Assembly (NCBI GenBank): GCA_028829895.1
Contig: CM054177.1
Coordinates: 76,190,663 to 76,254,662 of the forward strand
DNA length: 64,000 nt
Origin: Sinotaia quadrata
Taxonomy: Eukaryota > Mollusca > Gastropoda > Architaenioglossa > Viviparidae
Reading direction: 5' to 3'
Below the pieces are notes generated by a model that had not been told where the DNA came from, made no database searches, and saw only the letters and a program-made list of their open reading frames with translations. Below, piece after piece: positions 17,484-28,300 of this stretch. Position 1 is the first letter of the stretch. Every line of letters starts with the position of its first letter. A program made the translations under genes and the position numbers.

Positions 17484-19490
17484 TCACATGTGTGGTTATT
17501 TTTAACTAACTGAATTATTAAATATGAATTTGATTTGAATGCCACTATATTTACTTAATTCTTTATTTGATCAGTGATCCCCTTTATTAATTCAGGTTAT
17601 TTGTAACGTGTTTTTGGTTTTGGTTTTTTCGAGGATGGGTGGGGGGACCCTCCATCAATTTGAGAGAGGTATGCTGGTTTTTCTGGAGCTTTGATTGGAA
17701 CACAGTGTGACCCGAGCCTTAATGTTTTGCAATGTCTGGTTTGCCAAATACAAATCGCTCCTAAAAAGAGCACTGGGGCTGATAAAAGTAATTAGTTACC
17801 GTTTGATGATATTTTATAAAATCCTGTAAATTACTGTTAGATATGTAGCTTAGCACTTGCTTCATCCCACATACATATTCTCACATTCACTCGCTTGTCA
17901 ATCGTTGTGTCCCTCAAATTCAGACTATTACAACGGCCAGGAACATAGCTCAAACATTTCACAGATCTGGTGATTTTATTTAATGCTAGTTTATGAATTG
18001 TATAATATAACTTTCCCCCCTGCATTTCACCACTTCACGCTTAAATCTGGTTCTGACATGTATCTATTTATCAAATGCGTGATGATATGTCGGCCAGACA
18101 ATTTACACGTATTTTTTTTTTTTAGTGCGTAAAATTATCTTGTTATTAAATATTGGAGTCAGCAATAGTTATAGACTGGCACATGGACTTTATTTCATAT
18201 GAGCATAGGACATTCTAGTAATATACAGTAGGTTAAGACCTGCATAGGCTAAGTGAAAAAGGTAAGGCGAATTAGAGCATGCGCGCAAGGACTGGGGTGG
18301 GAATGATGAAGGGGTAAGACCAAGCAGTACATACGCACATAAATTAAACAAAAGTATAGATAGATATGAGAAAATATGTACAGTTTGCAAAAAGAGTGGA
18401 AAAATGTTATAAATATATTTATATACTTGTAAAACTCTGGAGTGTAACAAAAAAAAAAAATATATATATATATAAAATATACACTTTCTATATTATTTTT
18501 TTAAATTGCGCAATGGGGTTTGTATTACTATGCATTGCACTGGTTTGGGGGGGGGGGGTGGCAGTTATGGTGAAGAAAAAAGTAATGGTAATGGTGTGGA
18601 GGGAGGTGTGGGGTGGCTTGGTGAGGGTGGTGCATACTCGTACAAGAACGGTCCCTACATTTCCTTTACTTAACAATTACAAATCATAAAGTCTAGTTTT
18701 ACATCATCTCGGGTAACATCTGCATTTGTTGTACGGTCTGAGAACAAGGAGCCGGCATGTCGTGCTCCGACGACCAAGTAGGGAGTTAAAAATGTTTTAA
18801 CTGTGCTGGTCCGATCCTATCTCCACTTCTTTCAGTTTTTGGTTTGGGACAGAGTAGTCCGGAAATCTTCTTTAAGAGCATCCTGGCGGGACAGAAAAAA
18901 AAAAGGAGAGAGAGAAACAAAACAACAGAAACGTGAAAGATAATTTTACGGAATCAGTTCTCGGCGTCTTTCAGTTCCTCTCGCTGTCATGTAAGGGAAA
19001 AGTCGTAATATTCACAGACTGACAGGAAAATTGTCGTGTGAAGAAAAAAGTCTAATATTCATAAATTAACAAGAAAACTGTCGCGTGAAAGGAAAAGTCG
19101 TAATACAGACAAATTAAACAGCACAGAGATGTGGCCACTTTTTGAAAACCGTTTGTTTATTTGCTTATATTACGATTTTGCCCGTTTATTTTGCTTTGAA
19201 ATTAAGTAGTACTTTGTCTTTTGCAAACAGGTAAATCTGGCGAGGTAAATTTTCAACAACTGGGCAAAAACCACACCCAAACGAAACACATTGACTTCAG
19301 CCCTATCGGATTCTACGAACCACCCGTGGTCACCTTTGGTATGTCCTACCTGGATGCTGCTGAAAATGCTAATATAGGTGTTGCCGGATATGTGAGTCAA
19401 GTTTCGCCAGATGGATTTGACTTCACTGTGGCGCAGTGGAATCACACCGTTATCAACGGCATTAGATTCCAGTGGATGGCGTGCCCATGA
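13465..19490 (+). CDS. Secreted H-type lectin, complete four-exon gene
   Basis: Exons 13465-13546, 14277-14360, 16008-16067 and 19231-19490 join through three phase-1 introns into 161 residues. Residues 1-27 form a signal peptide (MLLKSIPVFSVLLAAFTL... with VLA before the junction Gly). Residues 29-75 form a coiled coil whose a/d positions (V, L, V, L, V, L, M, L, L, L) run without a break across the exon 2-3 junction. Residues 77-161 form an H-type lectin domain: SGEVNF, FSPIGFYEPPVVTFG, GVAGYVSQVSPDGFDFTVAQW and GIRFQWM are family hallmarks. Family members are secreted, oligomerise into trimers or hexamers and bind GalNAc-type sugars in snail eggs and hemolymph. Two NHT sequons (N89, N146) are present. 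The only Cys in the lectin domain is C160. The start was chosen because it gives a standard signal peptide; the frame is open further upstream. Confidence 0.88.
14277..14360 (+). CDS. H-type lectin exon 2 (coiled coil, N half)
   Basis: 84 nt, phase 1 to phase 1. The acceptor is AATATCTTTAACAG| and the donor GATGG|GTAACT. It encodes KRGDDVIWQNVVEQLSWEV then TDLRGSVM. V, L, V, L, V at 3/4 spacing set the heptad register continued by exon 3. Confidence 0.75.
14395..14560. repeat. ~36-bp minisatellite in lectin intron 2
   Basis: Repeated GTGGTGTGGATTGCACGCAT then TAACA..CACTTGAA units, about four copies with decay to 14700. Confidence 0.8.
15060..15600. repeat. GA-rich simple-sequence region with pure (GA)n core
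   Basis: Degenerate AGAGAGACAGA-like sequence with a pure (GA)n tract at 15427-15485, inside lectin intron 2. Ser/Leu-rich minus-strand frames here are artefacts. Confidence 0.9.
16008..16067 (+). CDS. H-type lectin exon 3 (coiled coil, C half)
   Basis: 60 nt, phase 1 to phase 1. The acceptor is GATCTCTTCCTGTTCCAG| and the donor GCTGCAC|GTGCGT (weak at -1). It encodes LQDQMQELRDRLDSLHFAA with L/M/L/L/L at d-a-d-a-d. It is symmetric, so skipping it would shorten the coil by 20 residues without a frameshift. Confidence 0.75.
16225..16320. repeat. 22-bp minisatellite, about 4 copies
   Basis: Unit ACAAGCCAGCACACATTCAC followed by AC. It lies just downstream of lectin exon 3 in the intron. Confidence 0.9.
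17095..17260. repeat. Degenerate TATTGTATGTTGCGTATTAC repeat
   Basis: About six imperfect copies of a 25-30-bp unit in lectin intron 3. It causes overlapping open frames rich in Cys/Tyr/Leu. Confidence 0.75.
17440..17481. repeat. CA dinucleotide microsatellite
   Basis: A pure (CA)n tract in lectin intron 3. The rest of that intron (16068-19230) shows no other supported feature apart from a short (TA)n at 18462-18472 and a G-rich run at 18546-18558. Confidence 0.95.
19231..19490 (+). CDS. H-type lectin exon 4 (lectin domain, stop)
   Basis: It follows the acceptor TTGTCTTTTGCAAACAG| and enters in phase 1; with exon 3 the junction codon is CGT (Arg). It encodes KSGEVNFQQLGKN, HIDFSPIGFYEPPVVTFGM, NIGVAGYVSQVSPDGFDF, AQWNHTVINGIRFQW and MACP, then TGA at 19488-19490. 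The length (about 85 residues) and motif order match single H-type lectin domains. Compared with Helix agglutinin the conserved disulfide cysteines near the start and before the Trp loop appear to be absent. Confidence 0.92.
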
Positions 19491-19731
19491 TGGTATGTAC
19501 AGGCAATTCAATCAGCGAACGGATGCCACCCTGACAGTCGCAAGACAGATAATGGCAGGTTTCGACTGACAATTTGTCGTTTACGGTGCCCAGCATTTTC
19601 TGATTAATTTTTCCAGTAAAGAAAAGCTCGAGCCATGAGTCTCCAGTGTCACAAATATGTATAATTGAATGGGATGAGTTATATTCACATTTAACAAATA
19701 ATCTGTTATGTATTTCGGTATGCGTACCAAA

Positions 19732-19742
19732 AATAAAATAAA
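19732..19742 (+). other. Overlapping AATAAA polyadenylation signals of the lectin gene
   Basis: AATAAA at 19732-19737 and again at 19737-19742, about 240 bp after the stop codon, giving a plausible short 3' UTR. Confidence 0.55.
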
Positions 19743-20639
19743 TTTTACATTTAATTATTATACTTATTTAATAAATTATTATAATGCAGTCCTTCACTCA
19801 TAAAGTAATTATTCATTACCCTTATAATATTATTTCTTGAACAGTCACTCATTGCTGAGAAAAATTACAGACAACTCTCATGTACACTTAAAACCGTTTC
19901 CTTCCCCGCTTCCTAGAAACATGTTATTCTTAATAAGAATTGTTAACATTTTTCTATAAACTTACTTCATGAATATACACTAATACTTTGAGGTGATAAG
20001 AAAATTAAATAGCATGGAACCGGAAGCTTATTTTCCAATTGACAGAAACAATCCTGACCGCTTTCGACACTGCCTTAAGAGGCTGCAATTCTCACTGGTT
20101 GCAACAGAAGCTAATCTAGCACCTGCATTTATTAATATATAAAATGATATGAAAACTAGAAAGAAGGACTGGAGATTGATGTTATTACCAGGTTACGATT
20201 CCTGCATGACTCCTCTCTCAAAAAACTCGTACAGTTTTAATAAGTACTCTAGAAATATCAGCTAACAAAAGACGCATGTTTTCATCACACGAATATTTAT
20301 AACCCAGAAAAAACTTTTAGCTAAATGCAGGCTTTAAAATTTAAAAATCATGTAAAAACAGAAATTTAGGTTGTCCGAGCAAAAAATGCTAGATCACTAA
20401 AGGTCAAAGCATTGGGTATTCTAGTAACATACTGTCAAATGTCAAAGTCATAGTCTCAATGGGTAGTGTCAAATAAATGACTGAGAGAATGTGGTTCTGC
20501 AATATTATCTACGTTGCCAAAGTACAGAACCGATCTTGACGACACAGAGGGTCACGCAACTTGTATAGGCCTACTGAAGGTAGGGCGGGCGCTTCACATG
20601 CGATTCGTGCTCGCCCTGAGATCTCGTGCTCTACTGCGC

Positions 20640-20745
20640 GGGCCATAACTGCGCTAAGGATTCGTGTTATTGTGGGTCATAACTGCGCTAAGGTCTTCCG
20701 CTATTGTGGGCCGTAACTGTGCTAACGTCTCGTGCTGTTGTAACT
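20640..20745. repeat. 34-bp minisatellite, 3 copies
   Basis: Unit GGGCCATAACTGCGCTAAGG then ATTCGTGTTATTGT, in a locally GC-rich island (20530-20870) that contrasts with its surroundings and may be an inserted element. No ends were recognised. Confidence 0.8.
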
Positions 20746-21630
20746 GCGCACAATACCTGCGCGAAATAAAGACACATCCTTGACCGGATATAGTCCAAAG
20801 TGGCTTGCCACTTTGTGCCGTCGTGCACTGCTGCCTATAATTACATACTAATATAAGTGTCACACACACTCAATCGGACATACAGAACAAATGAAACATA
20901 AAATTATGAATTCAAGTATGTCAGGAACACTGCCTCTTTAATGTAAACCCCTTTTCTTTTTTTTAAAAAAAAACTAAAGTTTTGTTCTGACAACATCAAC
21001 GCTCAAACAGATAACTTGCACATTAAGAGGAATCGTACAGTTATGTACATTTAAAACATAAAAACAGCAAACAACTGCTGATACCAAGAAAACATTTTCT
21101 ACTTTGAAACTGACTTTACATGAAAAGTCTTAAAGGTTAATATACACATGAAAGTCATGAAGGGTTCAAATAAACTTATAAAGTAAAAATATCTCCCAAA
21201 GGTATCTGCAAAAAAGGGCAGGTTCAAGGTCGGTAAAATGGATGTCATGTAAAGTTCAAAAACATCTCTCCCTTGCTATTTGCAAAGGAAGTAACAAGTC
21301 CAATGTTTAGCTAACAATGCTTTAAGTAAAATTTTGTATAAATATGCTGTAGAAAGTACAGTCATCTTTTCAAAACTATGGACAAAAAGAGACAATCTTA
21401 ATGCTGGCAAAAGAATGTATATATATAAAATCTATATGAAAAAAACAGCAGCATACAAACAGTAATGATGCTCAAAATTGAGTGTATAATGATATTCAGA
21501 TATTACAGGTAAATAAACTTAGCAGCAGTATGAGTAACATCTGAAAAGCCTCTATACAAGGCTTAAGTAATTGTTTTTCACTATGTACATCAAGATTTAT
21601 TTGGTGTACAAGGGTACAATATGCCCATTA

Positions 21631-21985
21631 CCTATACAGAAACTAACAGTTAGTAACAAGTCTAAACCTATATAGACACTGACACTTAGTAACAAGTCTA
21701 AACCTATACAGACACTGACACATAGTAACAAGTCTAAACCTATACAGATACTGACATTTAGTAACAAGTCTAAACCTATACAGATACTGACATTTAGTAA
21801 CAAGTCTAAACCTATACAGACACTGACATTTAGTAACAGACACTAATACTTAGTAACAAGTCTAAACCTATACAGACACTGACATTTAGTAACAGACACT
21901 AATACTTAGTAACAAGTCTAAACCTATACAGATACTGACATTTAGTAACAGACACTAATACTTAGAAACAAGTCTAAACCTATAC
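21631..21985. repeat. 36-bp minisatellite with 56-bp higher-order units
   Basis: Unit TAGTAACAAGTCTAAACCTA then TACAGACACTGACATT. Toward the right a 20-bp insert (TAGTAACAGACACTAATACT) alternates with the unit, making 56-bp composite repeats. The multiple-of-three period produces a minus-strand open frame. Confidence 0.92.
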
Positions 21986-23193
21986 AAATTCATGCCCATT
22001 CAGACACATAACAAATTGTGATTTAAATGTCAGGCAATAAATGTCACAATTTAAGTAACATGTACACAAATGATAAGTTAAAACTATAACAGGAATACAT
22101 TTTTCAAAAAGTCACCTCGTAGTTTTCTCACTAAGCTAAAGCTTTTAATGACCATATCCATGAACCAATGAAAAACTTCATAAAGTTGTCCCTCATCCAC
22201 CTACCCACCACCCAAAAGAAAAAATTAAATCTTAGCTGTAAAATTTGAGCAAATGAAAGAACCCAATTAGCAAAGTTAAATATGTCTGATTCATTCAGAA
22301 TTATTTAGTTCTTCAAAATGAAGTACAATTCATAATTAGAGCGACAAGGTTGGCAAATTAGGGAAAGGAAGTGTCAGATGGAAAAAATCACATCAATGGG
22401 AGCAGATCTTGAACCTTGGTCACATGATCTGCACAAGAATACTTAAACTATATGACATTCAGTTATAAAAGGTTTATAAGTGAATATCTATTAGTAAGTA
22501 TTTTTCAAAAATATTAGGTGTTGAAATTAAGTTTATTTTACATTCAGTTCTCCTTTAATTGTTTAATTTAAAAAATACTTATAAATGCTTTAATATTGTA
22601 TTGTTTTGTTAAAAAAAAGTGAGACAAAAATAAAGATGTGCAACCAGATCAAAACACAGAAAGTACAACAAAAATCCTGCTTAAAAAATTAATGTACATA
22701 CATATAAAAATAATTTTACTATAAAAATGTATTTTCATCATAAAATAATGAATAAAATATATACACTGATATGTATGTACATCATAATGCACTCACATCA
22801 AGATATACAATAAGTATCATACATATATAAAAGTAAAAATATTTCTTTTTGTTGGTTTTATCTTCTTTTTTCTTTAAAAAAAAAAAAAAAAAAGATTCTG
22901 TTTTGGCAAATGAAAAACAACCTGATGTTAAATTAATGCTGAGCTAGAATCATCAAACATTTAAAGTAGAGTTAAACATGAAGATAATTTTCAAAGTTGT
23001 CTTGAACTGAGAGTGTTGTAGGCGTCCTTGTAATTCAAAACTGTTTAAAATATTATTGCAAAGTTACTGAAGTCCATAGCTCTATACTAAAGTGTAATGG
23101 TCTAATGTAAATAATACTGTAGTTTAAAGCTCTATCATGTAGCTTAATGGTATACTGTAATATATTTTAAGTTAAATGTTCTATAAAGTACAG

Positions 23194-23995
23194 CTGGGGT
23201 CTCCAAACTACGGCCCGCAAGACCCTCTCATGTGGCCCATGGAGACCTTTTTGTCTATGGAAAGAAATTACGGAAATTTACATGTATCCTGCCAAGATCA
23301 GCTGCCGCTAAATGTTTCTATCTCTAATCTCTGAGAGTTGAGAGGGAACAAACAACTCTGACCCAGATTCGGAATAAAGGAGCGTTATTGATATGGGTCA
23401 CTGATTGTTACATAAGTCGGATATATTCTTAGTATCCAGTCCACCCAGTCTACAGTATACGATTAGTCAACCGTGACTATTAGACAAAGCCATTGAGTTG
23501 CAAGCAAATGACCTCCTTAGGGACAAGTTCAAAGAAGGACTGATGGGTTTTTACCAGTTTTTGCCCAAGGAAGACTTTCCTAATGTCAAAACCTTTGCAT
23601 CAAGGTACCTTTCAATCTTTGGAACAACATACCTGTGTGAACAAACATTTTCAAGAATGAAAATACGTGAAGAACAATTTGAGAATAAGCTTGTCCGATG
23701 ATAATCTCAGGTCACTGTTGATGTTAGGGACATCAAATCTAAAGCCAGAAATGTCTGCTATTTTGGCATCCAGGAAACAATTTCACCATTCCCACTAATA
23801 CAGGTGTTCATGTGTAGTGTATCAATGTGTTATTAAATAATAAATGAATAAAATAATATTAAATAAATAATTATAATTAAAAACAACATCTATGTTTTGA
23901 TTCTTTTTTATTTGGACCTTGAGTGTGTAGCTGGCCCCTGAACTGCTGTTTGATAGTTAATGTGGCCCTCAGACTGAAAAGTTTGGAGACCCCTG
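23194..23995 (+). mobile_element. Decayed hAT DNA transposon (internally deleted)
   Basis: Terminal inverted repeats are CTGGGGTCTCCAAAC at 23194-23208 and GTTTGGAGACCCCTG at 23981-23995. They are flanked by an 8-bp target duplication, AAGTACAG / ATGTACAG, matching at 7 of 8 positions. At 802 bp it is far shorter than an autonomous hAT element. It lies inside the 46-bp array, so it inserted after that array existed. Confidence 0.88.
23480..23803 (+). pseudogene. hAT transposase C-terminal (dimerisation domain) remnant
   Basis: The frame ending at 23701 encodes FYQFLPKEDFPNVKTFASRY and LSIFGTTYLCEQTFSRMK, the typical hAT dimerisation region. After ENK the frame shifts by one base and continues as LSDDNLRSLLMLGTSNLKPE before a stop near 23803. 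The N-terminal DNA-binding and catalytic parts are missing, so it cannot encode an active transposase. Confidence 0.88.
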
Positions 23996-25126
23996 ATGTA
24001 CAGTAATGGTTTACTGACAAACACTATGTAGTCCTGAGCTCTGTAATGTACTGTAATGGTTTACTGAGAAACACTGTATAGTCCTAAGTTCTGTAATGTA
24101 TGTAATAGTTTTCTGTCAATGTGAAGTCCTAAGCTCTGTAACGGACTGTAATGGTTTACTTACAATCACTGTATTGTCTAAAGCTCTGTAATGTATTGTA
24201 ATGATTTACTGACAATGTGTAGTCTTAAGCTCTGTAATGTACTGTAATGGTTTACTGTCGATGTGTAGTCTTAAGCTCTGTAATGTACTGTAAAGGTCTA
24301 CTGTCAATGTGTAGTCTTAATCTCTGTAATATACTGTAAAGGTTTACTGACAATGTGTAGTCTTAAGCTTTATAATGTACTGTAAAGGTCTACTGTCAAT
24401 GTGTAGTCTTAAGCTCTGTAATGTACCGTAATGGTTTACTGACAATGTGTAGTCTTAAGCTCTGTAATGTACTGTAAAGGTCTACTGTCAATGTGTAGTC
24501 TTAATCTCTGTAATGTACTATGAAGGTTTACTGTCAATGTGTAGTCTTAAGCTCTGTAATGTACTGTAAAGGTCTACTGTCAATATGTAGTCTTAAGCTC
24601 TGTAATGTACCGTAATGGTTTACTGACAATGTGTAGTCTTAAGCTCTGTAACAAACTGTAATAGTTTACTGACAATGTGTAGTCCTAAGCTCTGTAATGT
24701 ACTGTAATGATTTAGTGACAATGTGTAGTCCTAAGCTCTGTAGCAAACTCTAATAGTTTACTGACAATATGTAGTTGTAAGCTCTATAAACTACTGTAGT
24801 ACATGTAGTTTATTGACAAAGTACAGTCCTAAGCTCTGTAATGTACTATTAATGGATTACTGAGAGACACTGAATAATCTAAGGCTCTGTATGGTTTACT
24901 GAAAAAATTACTGTGGTCAGAATCTTCACAATATTATGTGTTAATTCTTTACCAGTATGCTAAGAAATATATTCTGAAATGTAATGGCATTTGAAACCAT
25001 TTACACACTGATCTTCAATGTTATGCTCACAGTTCACTAATGCTTTTAATGCTACAAGTTTGATGAATTTTCAGACATTTTCCTACTTAAAGCTATCTAT
25101 TTCATATAGTATGAATACTAATAGAC

Positions 25127-25132
25127 TTTATT
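25127..25132 (-). other. Candidate polyadenylation signal of the ERICH6-like gene
   Basis: AATAAA on the minus strand, about 40 bp after the stop codon at 25174-25172. Confidence 0.45.
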
Positions 25133-25171
25133 CCAAATTATAACACATACAGACTATCTGATCACAGCATT

Positions 25172-25364
25172 TCAGTTTGCAGACATACTAATTGTTTGAT
25201 TGTTAATTGACTCTTTAGGTCGTCGTCTACTAGATGCATTCAATTCTTTGCGCATTTTTTCTGTGCGGTTAAGTCTGGTGGTGATGCTGAGAGGGGGTAA
25301 AATCTTATCCACCTTGGGCGACTTGGGAAACTTGAGTAGAAGAGACACTTTGCTCAAAATAGAA
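25172..25364 (-). CDS. ERICH6-like terminal exon
   Basis: 193 nt, phase 2 in after TTTTTATTGAATTTGAACAG| and ending at TGA 25174-25172. It encodes SILSKVSLLLKFPKSPKV, DKILPPLSITTRLNRTEKM and a basic C terminus RKELNASSRRRPKESINN. Only the frame that matches the phase of the penultimate exon is open. Confidence 0.82.
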
Positions 25365-28300
25365 CTGTTCAAATTCAATAAAAATAAAAAAAAAGAATGA
25401 AAATAAATGACATAGATTGATACCTTCTGCTAATGACAAGTAATAAACACATCATCATTCCCAAGCAAAATGTAGATTACTAAATGTTACACCTAAAGAT
25501 GACAGTCAAGGGTACCATTAGACAACTCTTGCAAGACAGCTCTTAACTTTGAAACATAAATGTTCCATTTATTCTTGTTTGCAGTCATGATTTTAAAATC
25601 CACTATTAAGGACAAATGAAATAATATGAACACCTAATTAAACTAGTAATTATGTGCACAATGATAAAAGAAAACTATATGAGATGATATCAAGTGTGTG
25701 TTGTCAAATTTCAAATATATTAATACTGAAAGAAATGAAGAAACTATATATTTTAAGATGTGAGCATTATTATATAAAGGTGCACTATCTATGTATCATG
25801 TACAGAGACGAGCTCCAATAGAGGACAGAGATGTAGAAAGAAAGACAGACAGAAAGATGAGAGGCAGGTAGGCAGACAGACAGATAGAACAATACTCATA
25901 TAATTATTACTGGTGGAGATATTAATAGAGATTTAATGTTGTTATATATAAAATATACCTAAATTTTTATAGGTTAAGAAGAACAATAATAGTATAAAGT
26001 ATACACATGTTTAAATCTTGCTCAACAAATGTTTTGATTTAATGACATGAACTGAGTTACTACAACCATATTATTTTGCAAAACATTTGCTTAAAGGGAA
26101 ACAGAAGAAATAAGCAGATATACAAAAATTACAATTAAATCTATTGAGAAAAGAAATGAGTAAACAGGCAAAAATTACAATTAAATATACCAAGAAAAGA
26201 AATGAGCAGAGAGAAATATCAAGACCTTCATTTATAAATAAACAAACACGCCAAACTGACCACACACAGTTTCAAACAAAAGAGTGTTTTTCTGTCCTTC
26301 CAGAAAATTGACAAGTCAATGTAATGAAAATTAGGAAATTAAGAACGAAAACCTTACTAACCATGTCTTCTCCAGAATATTTGTGGCGTATGTGCATAAA
26401 CAAACCTTAATAAGACAAACTTCTTAATTCCTCTAAAATTTCAATTTTCTTTGAATTTTCTACATCACTTTATGTTGACTTATCAATAGAATCAATGTTG
26501 GAGAAGCTAGTTCTCAGTAAGTCAAACATTTTTATATGGAAATAATTTTTCTTGCTAAGTTACGCAATACACAATATCACTAAATAATTATCATATATCA
26601 GTTAATGATGTCTAGAAAGAACTACAATGTAAAACTATTGCTAATGAAAATGCAAAAGTATATTTAGTGTTTTGTTTCACTTCCCTCTGTTGGTCTCTTT
26701 CATGAGTACAGAGGGTTCATAAACTGGTATTACTAATAATGGTGACAATGATAGTAACAAACTATGATCTGATGCCCACAGCTGCTACTGCAATAGTTCA
26801 TTGATGTATCAATACAAAAGTACTGCCAGATAATTTTCTTTTAAACCAAGAACATGTAATTAGGTTTTTATTCTGAACTGCAGCTTAGTAAACAAAAGAT
26901 AAATTGATATGTAGCCTGTTTCAATTACACAAAACTTAATTATGGCAGATTTTCAGGCACTGCAACTTATGCTTGGATTAATTTGATTTTACTGCATTAA
27001 ACACAATTCTATTTTGATTTCATTATATGTAACAATTTAGTTTTTTTTAAATTGCGTGTAACTTAATTACTGTTTGCTTCATTGCATATAACTTAATTAT
27101 CATTATTATTATATTTTTTTAGGTAAAGTTTAAAGACCAAGTGAAGTGGAAATTAGGTCAACCATACAAATGAGCTCGATTTTCAGATTTAGGTGTTCTG
27201 ATAACATGTATAAAATTTCAATATCAATGTCCCAAAAGATAGTGCAAGGTATGTGATCCAAAGAACATGTTTCTGTACGATTTCCAATGTTATCAACATA
27301 TACAAATGAGCTTAATGATGACAAACAGGATCACAAAATCACTCTTTCATACTGAAGGGATGACACTTGAGAAAAGGAAACTGAGTTCTGCATAAATGTC
27401 TCATGCCATTGTAGAACTTAACTGCATACAGAACAAAGCAACAGCCTTGACCAGAGCATGTTAGCCACCTTATATCATCATGTCACGATCCCATGCATGA
27501 TCAAGAGCTATTCCACTTTTAACCCGAAAATAATAACATTTATAAAGGTTGCTGCTACTTAAACTTTGCCAGGACGTTTTAGAAATACTGGCATTACTGA
27601 AATGTCTGGTTTATAAATATTTATGTTTGAAGTTTATTCCTGTTCACTTGGTCTTTCAGTGATTTTATGAATAAGAATGCATATTTATTTTCTAACTTAT
27701 CACCAAAAAATCACTTTAATAAATCAAATTTTAAACAATAAGACCGTGATTTAAATAATAATCAGAATGTGTATCGAACTTGCCAATTAAAACAAAAAGA
27801 GCAAAACAAAAATATGAAGAAAGAGAAAACTCACTCAATGTGTGCTCTCTGTTCGTCTATAAACAACTGATTTTCATCAATGGTCTTGTGTGGAAGAAGT
27901 GCAGGAGATACCAACTGAGATGTGAAAAGTGATATTTTTCAGTTAAGTGAAAAACATACAGATTTTAACTATAATAACTATCACACAGAGGCACAACTGA
28001 GGGGCAAAAAGGTTACATTTTTGAATTAAGTGAAAAACAAAAATTAAGCAACCATGAGGCACAACTGGAAACAATACTCATATGCTCAAACACAATTTTG
28101 CAAACATCCACATACCATATAATACTCATCTGTGTGAACATGTGCATTCATGCATTAGAATCTGTGAATATGTGGTCAACCTGTGAGACAGTGAGTGAAT
28201 TAATGATTGTGCTTATATTTATATGTAGCTTTATTTAACCAATCCTCTTCACCATCTGGCTATAAGGTAGTAGCTCATCATACCTTTTTTTAGCATGACA

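Larger units (their letters stand above)
23060..24900. repeat. 46-bp minisatellite, ~20 copies, interrupted by hAT element
   Basis: Unit TGTAATGTACTGTAATGGTT then TACTGACAATGTGTAGTCTT and AAGCTC. Left of the hAT insertion (23060-23193) the copies are more diverged. Right of it (24001-24900) they are clear. Confidence 0.93.
19743..25126. other. Intergenic region between convergent genes
   Basis: No gene was recognised. GC content drops visibly after about 20.9 kb. It contains the 34-, 36- and 46-bp arrays, the hAT remnant and an oligo-A run near 22877-22893. The rest is AT-rich sequence without coding signal. Confidence 0.6.
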
